Source of the DNA: Rikenella microfusus DSM 15922
GTDB lineage: Bacteria; Bacteroidota; Bacteroidia; Bacteroidales; Rikenellaceae
Length of the DNA stretch: 64,000 nucleotides
Direction: 5' to 3'
Assembly (NCBI RefSeq): GCF_000427365.1
Contig: NZ_KE386488.1
Coordinates: 1,054,001 to 1,118,000, forward strand
A program made the position numbers and the translations under genes. The notes under the pieces were generated by a model. It saw only the letters and a list, made by a program, of their open reading frames with translations, did no database searches and was not told the origin of the DNA. The first letter of the stretch is position 1. Each line of letters opens with the position of its first letter. This document shows, piece by piece, positions 50,997-59,542 of the stretch.

Positions 50997-52886
50997 ATGA
51001 ATATCCGCCACATCGTCCTGTTAGCCGCAGGCATCCTCGCCCTTACCACCGCAAAGGCCTTGGAGCTGGCGCGAATCGAATCGCCCGGCGGCCGGCTGCG
51101 GTTCGTCCTCCTCGCCGCCGATACCACAGGCGAAGGTTCGCCGCTGCTCTACTCCGTATTGTCCGGCAACGACACAGTCGTCGAACCGTCGGCGCTGAAC
51201 CTCCGCTTCGACGACCGCAACGGTACCGGGTCGTGGAAAGCCATTCCGAATATCGGGAAAATCGAACTCTCCGCGATCGCCCTCCACGACACCGTCTGGC
51301 GTCCCCCTTACGGCGAACAGGCGGAATACCGCGACCGCTACAATCAGTTCCGAGTCTCTTTTCCTGAATCCGACGTCCGGCTCTGCGTGCGAGCTTACGA
51401 CGAAGGGATCGCCTTCCGCTACGAGATGCCCGCCGAAGACCTGATCCTGAAGATCGGCGGCGAACTGACCGAATTCAACTTTCCCGACAGCACGAAAGGA
51501 TGGGTCAATACCCATCCGCAGGCCGTCTGCGAACGGAGGACGCTCGAAAAACTGCAAACGGAACTGCCCCTCACGACCGAACTGCCGAACGGCCTGTACG
51601 CCGCCGTTCTGGAAGCCGGACTGACCAACTACGCACGGGGACGGTTGCGTGCGGAGGACAAAGCCGGAAAATTACGCCTCGTATTGGACTCTCCGGTCGT
51701 AACCGGTTCTCCCGCCCGCTCCCCGTGGCGCGTGGTAATGGTCGCCCGGCGGCCGGCCGAACTGTTGCAGAACAACGGCATCGTCCTGAACCTGAACGAA
51801 CCGTGCGCCCTGGCCTCGACCGACTGGATCCGTCCAGGCAAAGCGATCCGCGAAATGACACTCAGCACGGAAACAGCCAAAAAGTGCGTCGATTTCGCCG
51901 CCGAACGGGGCCTCGACTATATCCATTTCGACGCCGGCTGGTACGGCCATGAATACGTACAGGCATCGGACGCCACGACGGTGGACGTGGACCCCGACCG
52001 GAACCCGGTCAATGACCTGAACCTGCTGGAGGTCATCCGGTACGCCAGGACGAAACATATCGGCGTGCTGCTTTACGTCAATAGACGCCAACTGGAGAAA
52101 AACATGGACATCCTCTTTCCGCTCTACCGGAGCTGGGGCGTCGCAGGCGTCAAATTCGGCTTCGTCAATACCGGAACCCACCGCTGGGTCGAATGGGTGA
52201 ACGAAGCGGTCCGGAAAGCAGCCGGATACGGGCTGCTGGTCAATATCCACGACGAATACCGCCCCACGGGGCTGAGCCGCACCTGGCCGAACCTGCTCAC
52301 GCAGGAAGGCATCCGCGGCAACGAAGAGATGCCCGACGCCGACCACAATACGGCCCTGCCCTTCACCCGCTACCTGAGCGGCGCGGGAGACTATACCTAT
52401 TGTTACTACTACCGCAAAGAGTTCGGCCACGAGAAACGCCATGTGCAGAATACGCCGGCGCACCAGCTGGCCCTGCCGGTGGTCTTTTACAGTCCGTTGC
52501 AGTACCTCTATTGGTACGACAGCCCGGCGGATTACGGCGGGGAACCCGAACTGGAACTTTGGAAAATCATGCCGACCGTATGGAACAAAACCGTCGTGCT
52601 GGACGGCGAGATCGGCGGCTACGCCAGCGTGGCCCGGCAAGCCGCGACTGGCGACTGGTTCGTCGGCACCGTCACCGACACGACGGGACGGACACTGACC
52701 CTGACGTTGGATTTTTTGGCCAAAGGCCGCCAATACCGCCTCACGCGTTATGCCGACGGCCCGGAATCGCTGCCGACCCGCACGAAAGTGGCCGTAACGA
52801 CGCAGACCGTCCGGGCCGGAGACAAGATTAGGGTAACGCTCAAGCCGTCGGGAGGCGAAGCCTGGCACATCGTGCCCATGGACTGA
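50997..52886 (+). CDS. GH97 glycosidase, inverting type (SusB-like)
   Basis: A 629-residue exported enzyme (signal MNIRHIVLLAAGILALTTAKA). It has the GH97 three-domain layout. In the barrel, YIHFDAGWYGHEY and GVKFGFVNTGTHRWVEW are seen; Gly388 replaces the Asp that is nucleophile in the retaining branch. The following NIHDEYRPTGLSRTWPNLLTQEGIRGNEE has the glutamates and loop pattern of inverting alpha-glucosidase-type GH97 enzymes such as SusB. The substrate is inferred to be an alpha-linked glucoside or related sugar. It probably forms a transcription unit with the lipoprotein gene that follows after 95 bp. Confidence 0.9.
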   Translation: MNIRHIVLLAAGILALTTAKALELARIESPGGRLRFVLLAADTTGEGSPLLYSVLSGNDTVVEPSALNLRFDDRNGTGSWKAIPNIGKIELSAIALHDTVWRPPYGEQAEYRDRYNQFRVSFPESDVRLCVRAYDEGIAFRYEMPAEDLILKIGGELTEFNFPDSTKGWVNTHPQAVCERRTLEKLQTELPLTTELPNGLYAAVLEAGLTNYARGRLRAEDKAGKLRLVLDSPVVTGSPARSPWRVVMVARRPAELLQNNGIVLNLNEPCALASTDWIRPGKAIREMTLSTETAKKCVDFAAERGLDYIHFDAGWYGHEYVQASDATTVDVDPDRNPVNDLNLLEVIRYARTKHIGVLLYVNRRQLEKNMDILFPLYRSWGVAGVKFGFVNTGTHRWVEWVNEAVRKAAGYGLLVNIHDEYRPTGLSRTWPNLLTQEGIRGNEEMPDADHNTALPFTRYLSGAGDYTYCYYYRKEFGHEKRHVQNTPAHQLALPVVFYSPLQYLYWYDSPADYGGEPELELWKIMPTVWNKTVVLDGEIGGYASVARQAATGDWFVGTVTDTTGRTLTLTLDFLAKGRQYRLTRYADGPESLPTRTKVAVTTQTVRAGDKIRVTLKPSGGEAWHIVPMD

Positions 52887-52981
52887 TGATCGGGAGCCGG
52901 AAATGCCAACCGCATGTCCGACAGAAATCGCAAAAACGGTTATAGCCGAAAAATCCAGATCGAACACAAAAAATCTACCGT

Positions 52982-55135
52982 ATGAGGACTACATGGTTTT
53001 CCCGGGTTCCCGGTCGGTACGGACAAGCGTTCGCAGCGGGCCTGCTGTCGCTGGCCACGGCGTGCGGTACGAAACCTTACGAGTTGCAAAACAGGTTTCC
53101 GGAGTCGGCGACGATCGATTATGCCGAAACGGAATTGGGTCGGTGGCTCGACTCCCTGAGTCGGATCACCCCTTTGCCCGACAAGCCTTCGTTCGTATTC
53201 CGGTGCGACTCGGCTTATGAAAAGAGCGGGAAATTCGGTTATATGTGCGACGATCGGGGCGAAGTCGTCTTCACCGCCGGCGACCCGATCGGCATCCTGC
53301 ATGCGGTCTATACCTATTTCGAAGATTTGGGTATCCTGTTCGATATGACCGGAGCGACCTTGCCTACGTCGGTGGCATGGAACCGCCCGCGCGGTTCGGC
53401 GCACGAGATAACGCCCCGCGCGCGGTGGCGCGGCATTCGTCAGCACGTCAATTTCCCGATGGACATCTCCTCCTATCCGCCCGATCAGGCGGCCGAATAC
53501 CTTCGGAGCCTAGTGCGGATGCGTTTCAATAAACTGGTCGTGCACAGTTATCCGTTCCAATGGTATGAAGACGACGTGTCGTCCGATACGACCGGGTGGG
53601 CAGGAGAGTTCTTCTACGGCAACACGCACAACTTTTCCCGCTCGCCCCTGTTGAAGAAGATCGCTACGCTGAACGATTCGATCTTCTGCATTCCGGCAGC
53701 CGAGCCAGTGTACGACGACCGGCCGCAGCGGAGCCGGGCGGCCGTCGCATGGATGGGACAATTGCTCGCCGAAGCCGAACGGCTGGGATTGCGCGTGCAG
53801 TTCTCGTTCGAACCGCGCGGATTCACCGTCGGCCAGACGGTACGCATGGCCCGCAAGATCGTCGATACCTATCCGCAGATCGACGATCTGGAACTGATTA
53901 CCGAAGAGACCGGCGGATGGGGCGCCGGGTGTACCGGCGAAGAGGTGCGGCAGACCCTGAACCGATGGTTCGCCCCGGAAATCGCTTCCGACAGCCTGGT
54001 CGTCGGCTGCATCGCCGACCGGCAGAGCGATCTGGAATACCTTTACCGGCAAATCGGCACCATCAGCCGGGCGATCGGCGAACTGGACCGCGATTCGGCT
54101 TTCCGGCAACGGATCGACGGATTGAAAGTCGGTATCTATTGCAGCGTCGGACGGTTCATGGGGCCGGCTTTCCGGCTGGCACGGCTCGCCGCGGCGGGCC
54201 ATCCCGTCGCGATCATGCCATCGCACGGCAGCGAAGGTACCGCCGACGCCTTTCCTTCGGTTGTCCGCACGGCCGGCGACCTGGCGCATACGGAACTCTA
54301 TTCCTGGATCGAATTCGACGGTTTGATGTATCTGCAACAGAACGCCATCGACGGAATCGGTCGGCTGCTCCGCGAAATGGATACCTTAGCCGCAGGCAAA
54401 CAGTTGAATTCGGTTTGCTTCAACCATTGGCGCACGGCCGAGAACCGGACGACGTTCCGTTATGCCGCCGAAGCAGCGCTGGGAATCGCCGACCGGCCCG
54501 AAACATTCTACGCCGCCTATGCCGCCCGGCTGGGCATTCCCGATACGGCCGCTTACCAGCGGGCCATGCGCCTGATCGGCGAAGCGGATCGCTATTCCAC
54601 GGCCAATCTGGGCAATATCGGTTTCTGCTGGGTCGGCGCATGGCGCGGCGGCGGACCTTTCCTCTGGATGGGGCCGCAACAAATCGACCGTGCCGATTCG
54701 CTCTATCTGGAAGCCGGACGGGCCGTCGCATCGCTCTACGACGGCAGCAGCCGGCCCGCCGCCCGGAAATACCTGATGCTGCTGGGCAACCGGCTTTCGG
54801 CTACGGTACAATACCTGCAAGCGTTCCGAACGGCTACGGAACTGCGTACCATCCGGCGGAACGCGGACGGCACGGTACCCGAAACGGAACGGAAACGGGC
54901 GGTGGACATCTGCGACCGGGCATTGGCCGGATTCGAGAGCTATATGACCGGTTATGCGCGGCTGATGCCCGACCGGGGAGCCGAAGGAACGGTGATGAGC
55001 GTCTGGTTTTCGCCGATGCAGGGGCTACGCGCATTGCGCAGTTCGCTGAGCGGGTCGGCTCCCGACGAACCGCTGAAGGACGATATACCACGCGACGAAC
55101 CGCCGCTGCCGATTTTTGAAAAACAGACGCGATAA
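52982..55135 (+). CDS. Lipoprotein with glycosidase-like architecture, family not recognised
   Basis: A 717-residue protein with a lipobox (LATAC, Cys28). Residues about 40-140 look like the small alpha/beta domain found N-terminal to GH20, GH67 and DUF4838 barrels (AGDPIGILHAVYTYFEDLGILF). A barrel-like region follows (RWRGIRQHVNFPMD, FNKLVVHSYPFQWYEDD, RVQFSFEPRGFTVGQTV, LELITEETGGWGAGCTGEEV, FNHWRTAENRTTFRYAAEAALG). Glu pairs in ITEETGGWG and FEPRG are candidate acids. The C-terminal 200 residues are helical. I cannot assign a CAZy family; position between GH97 and GH43-like genes suggests a glycan-active, surface- or periplasm-anchored enzyme. Confidence 0.7.
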   Translation: MRTTWFSRVPGRYGQAFAAGLLSLATACGTKPYELQNRFPESATIDYAETELGRWLDSLSRITPLPDKPSFVFRCDSAYEKSGKFGYMCDDRGEVVFTAGDPIGILHAVYTYFEDLGILFDMTGATLPTSVAWNRPRGSAHEITPRARWRGIRQHVNFPMDISSYPPDQAAEYLRSLVRMRFNKLVVHSYPFQWYEDDVSSDTTGWAGEFFYGNTHNFSRSPLLKKIATLNDSIFCIPAAEPVYDDRPQRSRAAVAWMGQLLAEAERLGLRVQFSFEPRGFTVGQTVRMARKIVDTYPQIDDLELITEETGGWGAGCTGEEVRQTLNRWFAPEIASDSLVVGCIADRQSDLEYLYRQIGTISRAIGELDRDSAFRQRIDGLKVGIYCSVGRFMGPAFRLARLAAAGHPVAIMPSHGSEGTADAFPSVVRTAGDLAHTELYSWIEFDGLMYLQQNAIDGIGRLLREMDTLAAGKQLNSVCFNHWRTAENRTTFRYAAEAALGIADRPETFYAAYAARLGIPDTAAYQRAMRLIGEADRYSTANLGNIGFCWVGAWRGGGPFLWMGPQQIDRADSLYLEAGRAVASLYDGSSRPAARKYLMLLGNRLSATVQYLQAFRTATELRTIRRNADGTVPETERKRAVDICDRALAGFESYMTGYARLMPDRGAEGTVMSVWFSPMQGLRALRSSLSGSAPDEPLKDDIPRDEPPLPIFEKQTR

Positions 55136-55191
55136 AAGCAGCTCCGTTCTATCGCGGGTTACCGGAATTACCGGCCAATCGTCCCGCCTGC

Positions 55192-56922
55192 TCACCGTGC
55201 GGCGACGGGCTTTCCCCGCACCGTGCCGCTGCCGTTGAAAACGTCCGCGGCGAACCAATACGGAACCCCGCTGTTCAGTCCCGTCATCTCCCACCCGTCG
55301 GCCCGTCCGTCCGGGATGCGGATACTGCCGTAAAGTTTGTCCGGCGCGATACCGTAACGGACGACATAACCGTCGGCCCCCGGTACCGGACTCCAACGCA
55401 ACGCCGCCCGACAGTCGTCCTCCCTGTCCCGCACAACGGCCAGGTCATCGACCGCCCCGGGCGCTTTGCCCCGGCGGAAACCGAACACACGCAAATCCCT
55501 CAACGAGAAACAGGGAGACACCGTATATTTCACGTTCCGTATCCGCAGGTACCGGGCACGGAACGGTTTGCGGAACTCGATATAATCGTGCGGAGTATCG
55601 GTCGTCTTTTCGCTGTTGTCCGCTACCGTGTACCACCGCTGCCCGTCGTGCGAGGCCTCCAATACGTAACTTTGCCGCGGACGCGCATCCCGCGCGGTCA
55701 GCGCCGAGCCGAACTCGCCGAAATTGACCTGCACCGCCGCCACCCGGCAGCCCGGCCCCAAATCGATTTCCAGCCATTCGTCCGCGCCGGCACTGCGGGC
55801 CGCCCATTCCGTCCGCACATTCTCATCCGCAGCCAGCATTCCTCCATGCCCGTCCCATGCCGACGACACCCGTACCGGCCGGTGCAACGACAGCAGCTCC
55901 CACCGCGGCCCGGCTGTACCGTCGGGCGAACCGCCCGGCAGCCACATCGGATAATCCCCCCGATAGGTGTCCGTCCACAGATACCCGTCCGCATCGAAAC
56001 CCGACGGATAGAACGACACCCTCCGCTCGAACATATGTTTGACCGAAATCGAATTGGTGGCCGCTTTCCACCACCGGCCTTCCACCTCGAACAGACACCC
56101 GTGCCCGGCCCCGCCGATGAATCCGCCCTCCTTGGCCGAAGTCGGGCTGTTCGGCATATACCGCCAGGGGCCGACAGGCGAATCGCCCAAATAAACCCCG
56201 TCGGCATAAGTATCCCACTCCGTACCCGGGCCGGCATATTGCAGGTAGTATTTCCCACCGTATTTCGTCATCCAGGCGCCTTCGATATAAGGACGTCGTT
56301 TTAGTTCGTGCCGGGCGCCGGGCCTCTCCCAACCGTGGACGGACGTATCGCTGTCGAAACAGTCCTGCGGAGCGGCTTTCGGCCGGAAAGTGTTCGCATC
56401 CAGCGTTACCATTCGGATCGGATCGACCGGCGAACTGCCGTAATAGACATAAAGGTCGTCTCCCTCGACCCAGAAAGCGGGATCCCAACGGGACGGAATC
56501 CGGGCCACCGGTTCCCATTCGCCGCGTTCCGGCGCTTTCGACCGGTAGAGCATGGCGTCGCCGGGCACGGAACCGGCATAATAGAGCCATCCGCCTCGCT
56601 CGAAAAGGGCCGGGGCATAATCCTCGATCGGGAGCACGCTGTCCGGAACCGGGACGTAAGTCCATTGCGCGAAGTCGGCGGTATGCCAGCATCCGCCCGA
56701 CTTGGAGGCGAACAGGTAATAACGCCCCCCGAACGGAACGACCACGGGGTCGGCCGCCTCCCGCGCGCCTTTCCCCTCCGGGATCAGCATGAAACGATAC
56801 GGCAGATCGACCGGATTACAGAATGTGCGCGGCTGCCGGGCGACCTCCGCCCGGATTTTCCCTGCACCGTGCGCCGCCGTACAGAAACACACTGCCCATA
56901 ACCACAAACCGATTTTTTTCAT
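55192..56922 (-). CDS. GH43-like beta-propeller enzyme with discoidin and FnIII-like domains
   Basis: A 576-residue exported protein (signal MKKIGLWLWAVCFCTAAHGA). Residues about 40-360 form a five-bladed propeller pattern with acidic residues spaced as in GH43: Asp58 in EAADPVVVPFGGRYYLF, Asp147 in SRWDPAFWVEGDDLYVYYG and Glu214 in PYIEGAWMTKYGGKYYLQYAG. A discoidin-like carbohydrate-binding domain (about 375-490) and an FnIII-like domain (about 495-576) follow. GH43 enzymes act on arabinan, xylan or galactan side chains; related families (GH117, GH32-clan) cannot be ruled out. It ends an operon with the beta-helix gene 31 bp upstream. Confidence 0.82.
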   Translation of the reverse strand: MKKIGLWLWAVCFCTAAHGAGKIRAEVARQPRTFCNPVDLPYRFMLIPEGKGAREAADPVVVPFGGRYYLFASKSGGCWHTADFAQWTYVPVPDSVLPIEDYAPALFERGGWLYYAGSVPGDAMLYRSKAPERGEWEPVARIPSRWDPAFWVEGDDLYVYYGSSPVDPIRMVTLDANTFRPKAAPQDCFDSDTSVHGWERPGARHELKRRPYIEGAWMTKYGGKYYLQYAGPGTEWDTYADGVYLGDSPVGPWRYMPNSPTSAKEGGFIGGAGHGCLFEVEGRWWKAATNSISVKHMFERRVSFYPSGFDADGYLWTDTYRGDYPMWLPGGSPDGTAGPRWELLSLHRPVRVSSAWDGHGGMLAADENVRTEWAARSAGADEWLEIDLGPGCRVAAVQVNFGEFGSALTARDARPRQSYVLEASHDGQRWYTVADNSEKTTDTPHDYIEFRKPFRARYLRIRNVKYTVSPCFSLRDLRVFGFRRGKAPGAVDDLAVVRDREDDCRAALRWSPVPGADGYVVRYGIAPDKLYGSIRIPDGRADGWEMTGLNSGVPYWFAADVFNGSGTVRGKPVAAR

Positions 56923-56953
56923 CTTCCGATTTTTTATCGTTCTCTGCACCGGT

Positions 56954-59116
56954 TTACTGCTCGCTTCGCTGAGGCGCTCCGGCCTTGTAATGCGCTTCGC
57001 GCGTTTCCACCGCCACGGCGAACGCCCCGGTAACGGTCTCATCCAACCGGGCGCGTTCTTTCCATTCCGCAGAACCGTACACGCCTGCCTGCGTATAGTC
57101 GAACGGGACGAAACCGATCCTGCGGGCCGTCTTCAGGCTGCGGAAAGTGAAATCGCCGGCCTCCGGATCGCGGAACATCGGGTCGGCCACCACCGACCGG
57201 GCGTCTTTGATCCGCCTCCACTCCCGGAACGGCAGACCGCAGAAACGCAGGGCCGTGTCCGCCCTGAGGTCCCAATAGTCGTTACGGTCCATCGCGATAT
57301 CCGCTTCGCGCCAGGGACCCGACAGCAGCACGCCGCGGTCCGAAAGAACGATATTCCGCTCGAACGCGAACGAACGATGCGGCTCGACCCGCGTGAACTG
57401 CAACTGATTCTGGTAAGCCAGCGCGAAGATGTTGTTACGGATGACGTTCTCTTTACCGTAGTGCTGGTGGAAGCCGCCGCTTTTGCAGCGATAGACAAGG
57501 TTGTTCTCCATCACGATCCCCGTCGAACCTTCGTCCGTATAGAGGCCCCACCCGCCGTAATCGTAAGAGTAAATATCATGGATCACGTTATTCGACACCA
57601 CCGTTCCCGGCGATTCGCCCAACGTGTAGACGGCGCCCATGTCCGACAGTTCGGCCCATCCGATATGGTGCACATGGTTGAATTCGATCCGGTTGCCGAC
57701 GGCGGGACTTCCGGCCAGCACCTCCGCGTATTGCATCGTACCGTCTTCCGCCATACGGGTGATCCAGGTCTTTTGGTCGTTGTAACCCCATTTCCAGCCG
57801 ACCGAAATACCCGAATAGCGCATGTCGGCGATCTCGTTGTGCGTTATCCGGTTGTCGGCCGCCTGGAAAACCGCCACGCCGACGGCACAGGGAAACCAAT
57901 AACCGCCGTGCCGGATAATGTTGTTGTCCACTGTATTGCGTGCCGTTACCGGCCTGCCGTCCATCCGTATCTCCGTCTCGCCGATTTTGATGCCGCCTGC
58001 CCCCAGATCTTCGATCAGGCAACGTTCGATACGGTTGTCGAAACATTCGCGCCGCAACCAGAAGGCGTAACCGCCCGTCTGCGTCACCTCGCAATCCGCG
58101 AAAACCAGCCTCGAAGCATAGTCGGCTTCGATGGCGGCCGGGACTTCCGCTGCCGCCTGCATCGGTTCGTTGCCTTTCAGCGGCATCGTATAGGCGGAAG
58201 TACGGAACGCGATATTGCGGAATTCCTTGCCAGCGACGGGACGGTCGGGCGATCCGGCGAAGACGAGCAACCGCGAAAGCGTCGGCGCGTAACATTCGGC
58301 CGCAGCCATCGATTCGTCCTCGCGCGGCATGTAATAGAGCCAGCCGTCGGGCGAAAGGTACCATTCGCCCGGCGAATCCAGGGCGCCGAGATAGTTGTCC
58401 AGCACGTAACGCGAACCGTCCGTAATCGGATTCCAGGGTTTCATCCCTTCGCCGGAGATGAAAAACCAACCCGAATCGGGTACGGCATGGTCGATCGGTT
58501 TGCGGGTTACGTCCCATTTGTGATAAAACAGCGCCGTCGCGTGCCGGAGTTCCTCGCGGGACATCCGCCGGAGCGGAGACAATTCGTCCGGTTCCACGGC
58601 GATCCGCTGCACGGCATATTGCGGCGCGCGGCCCGTTCCACGGTCGAGCACCGTTTCCCGACTGCCTTTTACATAGTACCAGCCGATATCCGGCGTCCGG
58701 GCGCGGACAGCCCTCCGGCCGTTCACATAGAACTGTTCGAAATGCAACGTTTCCGGCAGCCGTGTCCGCCAGATGCCGTTCCGCCACGGCGTCCAGCCCG
58801 TCACCTCGATACCGCCCGAGAATATCGGCTTTTCCGCCGTCCGACTGCGGAAAACGACGGGACGGACATCGTTACCGTCCAAAATCAGGGGTTCGGTCAT
58901 CCGGTACGTTCCGGGAGCGATCCAGACCGTTACCGTATCGCCACCGGCCGGCAGCCGCCGGATCAGGTCGCGGGCCGCCGTCAGCGAATAAAGCGGTTCG
59001 GCCTCGGTGCCTGAACCGGCATCGTCGCCGTCCGGAGAGAGATAGACCTGCTGCGCCGGCAGCGTTTGCACAGCGGCTGCGGCAAGCGCTAAGAGTGAAA
59101 ACAACGGTTTGAACAT
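56954..59116 (-). CDS. Secreted right-handed parallel beta-helix protein
   Basis: A 720-residue exported protein (signal MFKPLFSLLALAAAAVQTLPAQ) that starts with YLSPDGDDAGSGTEAEPL, the entry motif of many parallel beta-helix polysaccharide-active proteins. Residues about 290-580 carry successive beta-helix rungs with Asn/His turns (NRIEFNHVHHIGW, NNVIHDIYSYDYGG, NNLVYRCKSGGFHQHYG, NVIRNNIFALAYQNQ). A beta-sandwich insertion occurs near 100-290. The architecture resembles GH120 and GH141-type proteins, but I cannot fix the family. Likely periplasmic, acting on the same glycan as the GH43-like protein it is cotranscribed with. Confidence 0.75.
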   Translation of the reverse strand: MFKPLFSLLALAAAAVQTLPAQQVYLSPDGDDAGSGTEAEPLYSLTAARDLIRRLPAGGDTVTVWIAPGTYRMTEPLILDGNDVRPVVFRSRTAEKPIFSGGIEVTGWTPWRNGIWRTRLPETLHFEQFYVNGRRAVRARTPDIGWYYVKGSRETVLDRGTGRAPQYAVQRIAVEPDELSPLRRMSREELRHATALFYHKWDVTRKPIDHAVPDSGWFFISGEGMKPWNPITDGSRYVLDNYLGALDSPGEWYLSPDGWLYYMPREDESMAAAECYAPTLSRLLVFAGSPDRPVAGKEFRNIAFRTSAYTMPLKGNEPMQAAAEVPAAIEADYASRLVFADCEVTQTGGYAFWLRRECFDNRIERCLIEDLGAGGIKIGETEIRMDGRPVTARNTVDNNIIRHGGYWFPCAVGVAVFQAADNRITHNEIADMRYSGISVGWKWGYNDQKTWITRMAEDGTMQYAEVLAGSPAVGNRIEFNHVHHIGWAELSDMGAVYTLGESPGTVVSNNVIHDIYSYDYGGWGLYTDEGSTGIVMENNLVYRCKSGGFHQHYGKENVIRNNIFALAYQNQLQFTRVEPHRSFAFERNIVLSDRGVLLSGPWREADIAMDRNDYWDLRADTALRFCGLPFREWRRIKDARSVVADPMFRDPEAGDFTFRSLKTARRIGFVPFDYTQAGVYGSAEWKERARLDETVTGAFAVAVETREAHYKAGAPQRSEQ

Positions 59117-59487
59117 ATGCAGAAAGTTTGAGTTAATTCATATCGATTCTTGGGACAAACGAAGGACTTGTTTTTTGGATATTTCTGCCGGAACGCACCG
59201 GTCGTTCTTTCCGGGGATACGTTTCGATTTCCAGGCTTGTTACGGCGTGGACGAAATCCGGAAAATCCGGGCTTTCCCCGACAAATATAACATACCCGAC
59301 CGATCTTTCAACCCCCTGATAATAAACAGAATCGAAGGTTACAAAACCGTTATTGTCATTTTTACATTATGAAGAAATCCGGACTTGTCCGTAAAATCCC
59401 TTATCGTTCAGCCACATACCGGCTTACTGTCCCGGATACTATTTGTAAATCCACGCCTTAATGACTGATTATTAATTCATTATAAAA
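59117..59487. other. Divergent intergenic region, no gene seen
   Basis: About 370 bp between the beta-helix gene and the next plus-strand gene. It lacks the repeat families found in other long gaps and becomes AT-rich toward 59460. Control sequences for the divergent operons are expected here, but I see no convincing operator. Confidence 0.55.
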
Positions 59488-59518
59488 TTGCAAAATATAG
59501 CTCCACCCATTATATTTG
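59488..59518 (+). promoter_or_regulatory. Promoter of the large secreted two-gene operon
   Basis: TTG at 59488-59490 and TATATTTG at 59511-59518 are 20 bp apart, a full match to the Bacteroidetes consensus. ATG 59543 is 24 bp downstream. The longest frame starts at 59516 within the promoter, so that upstream start is rejected. Confidence 0.8.
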
Positions 59519-59542
59519 TTTTTGGACTCATTTATCGCCGCT

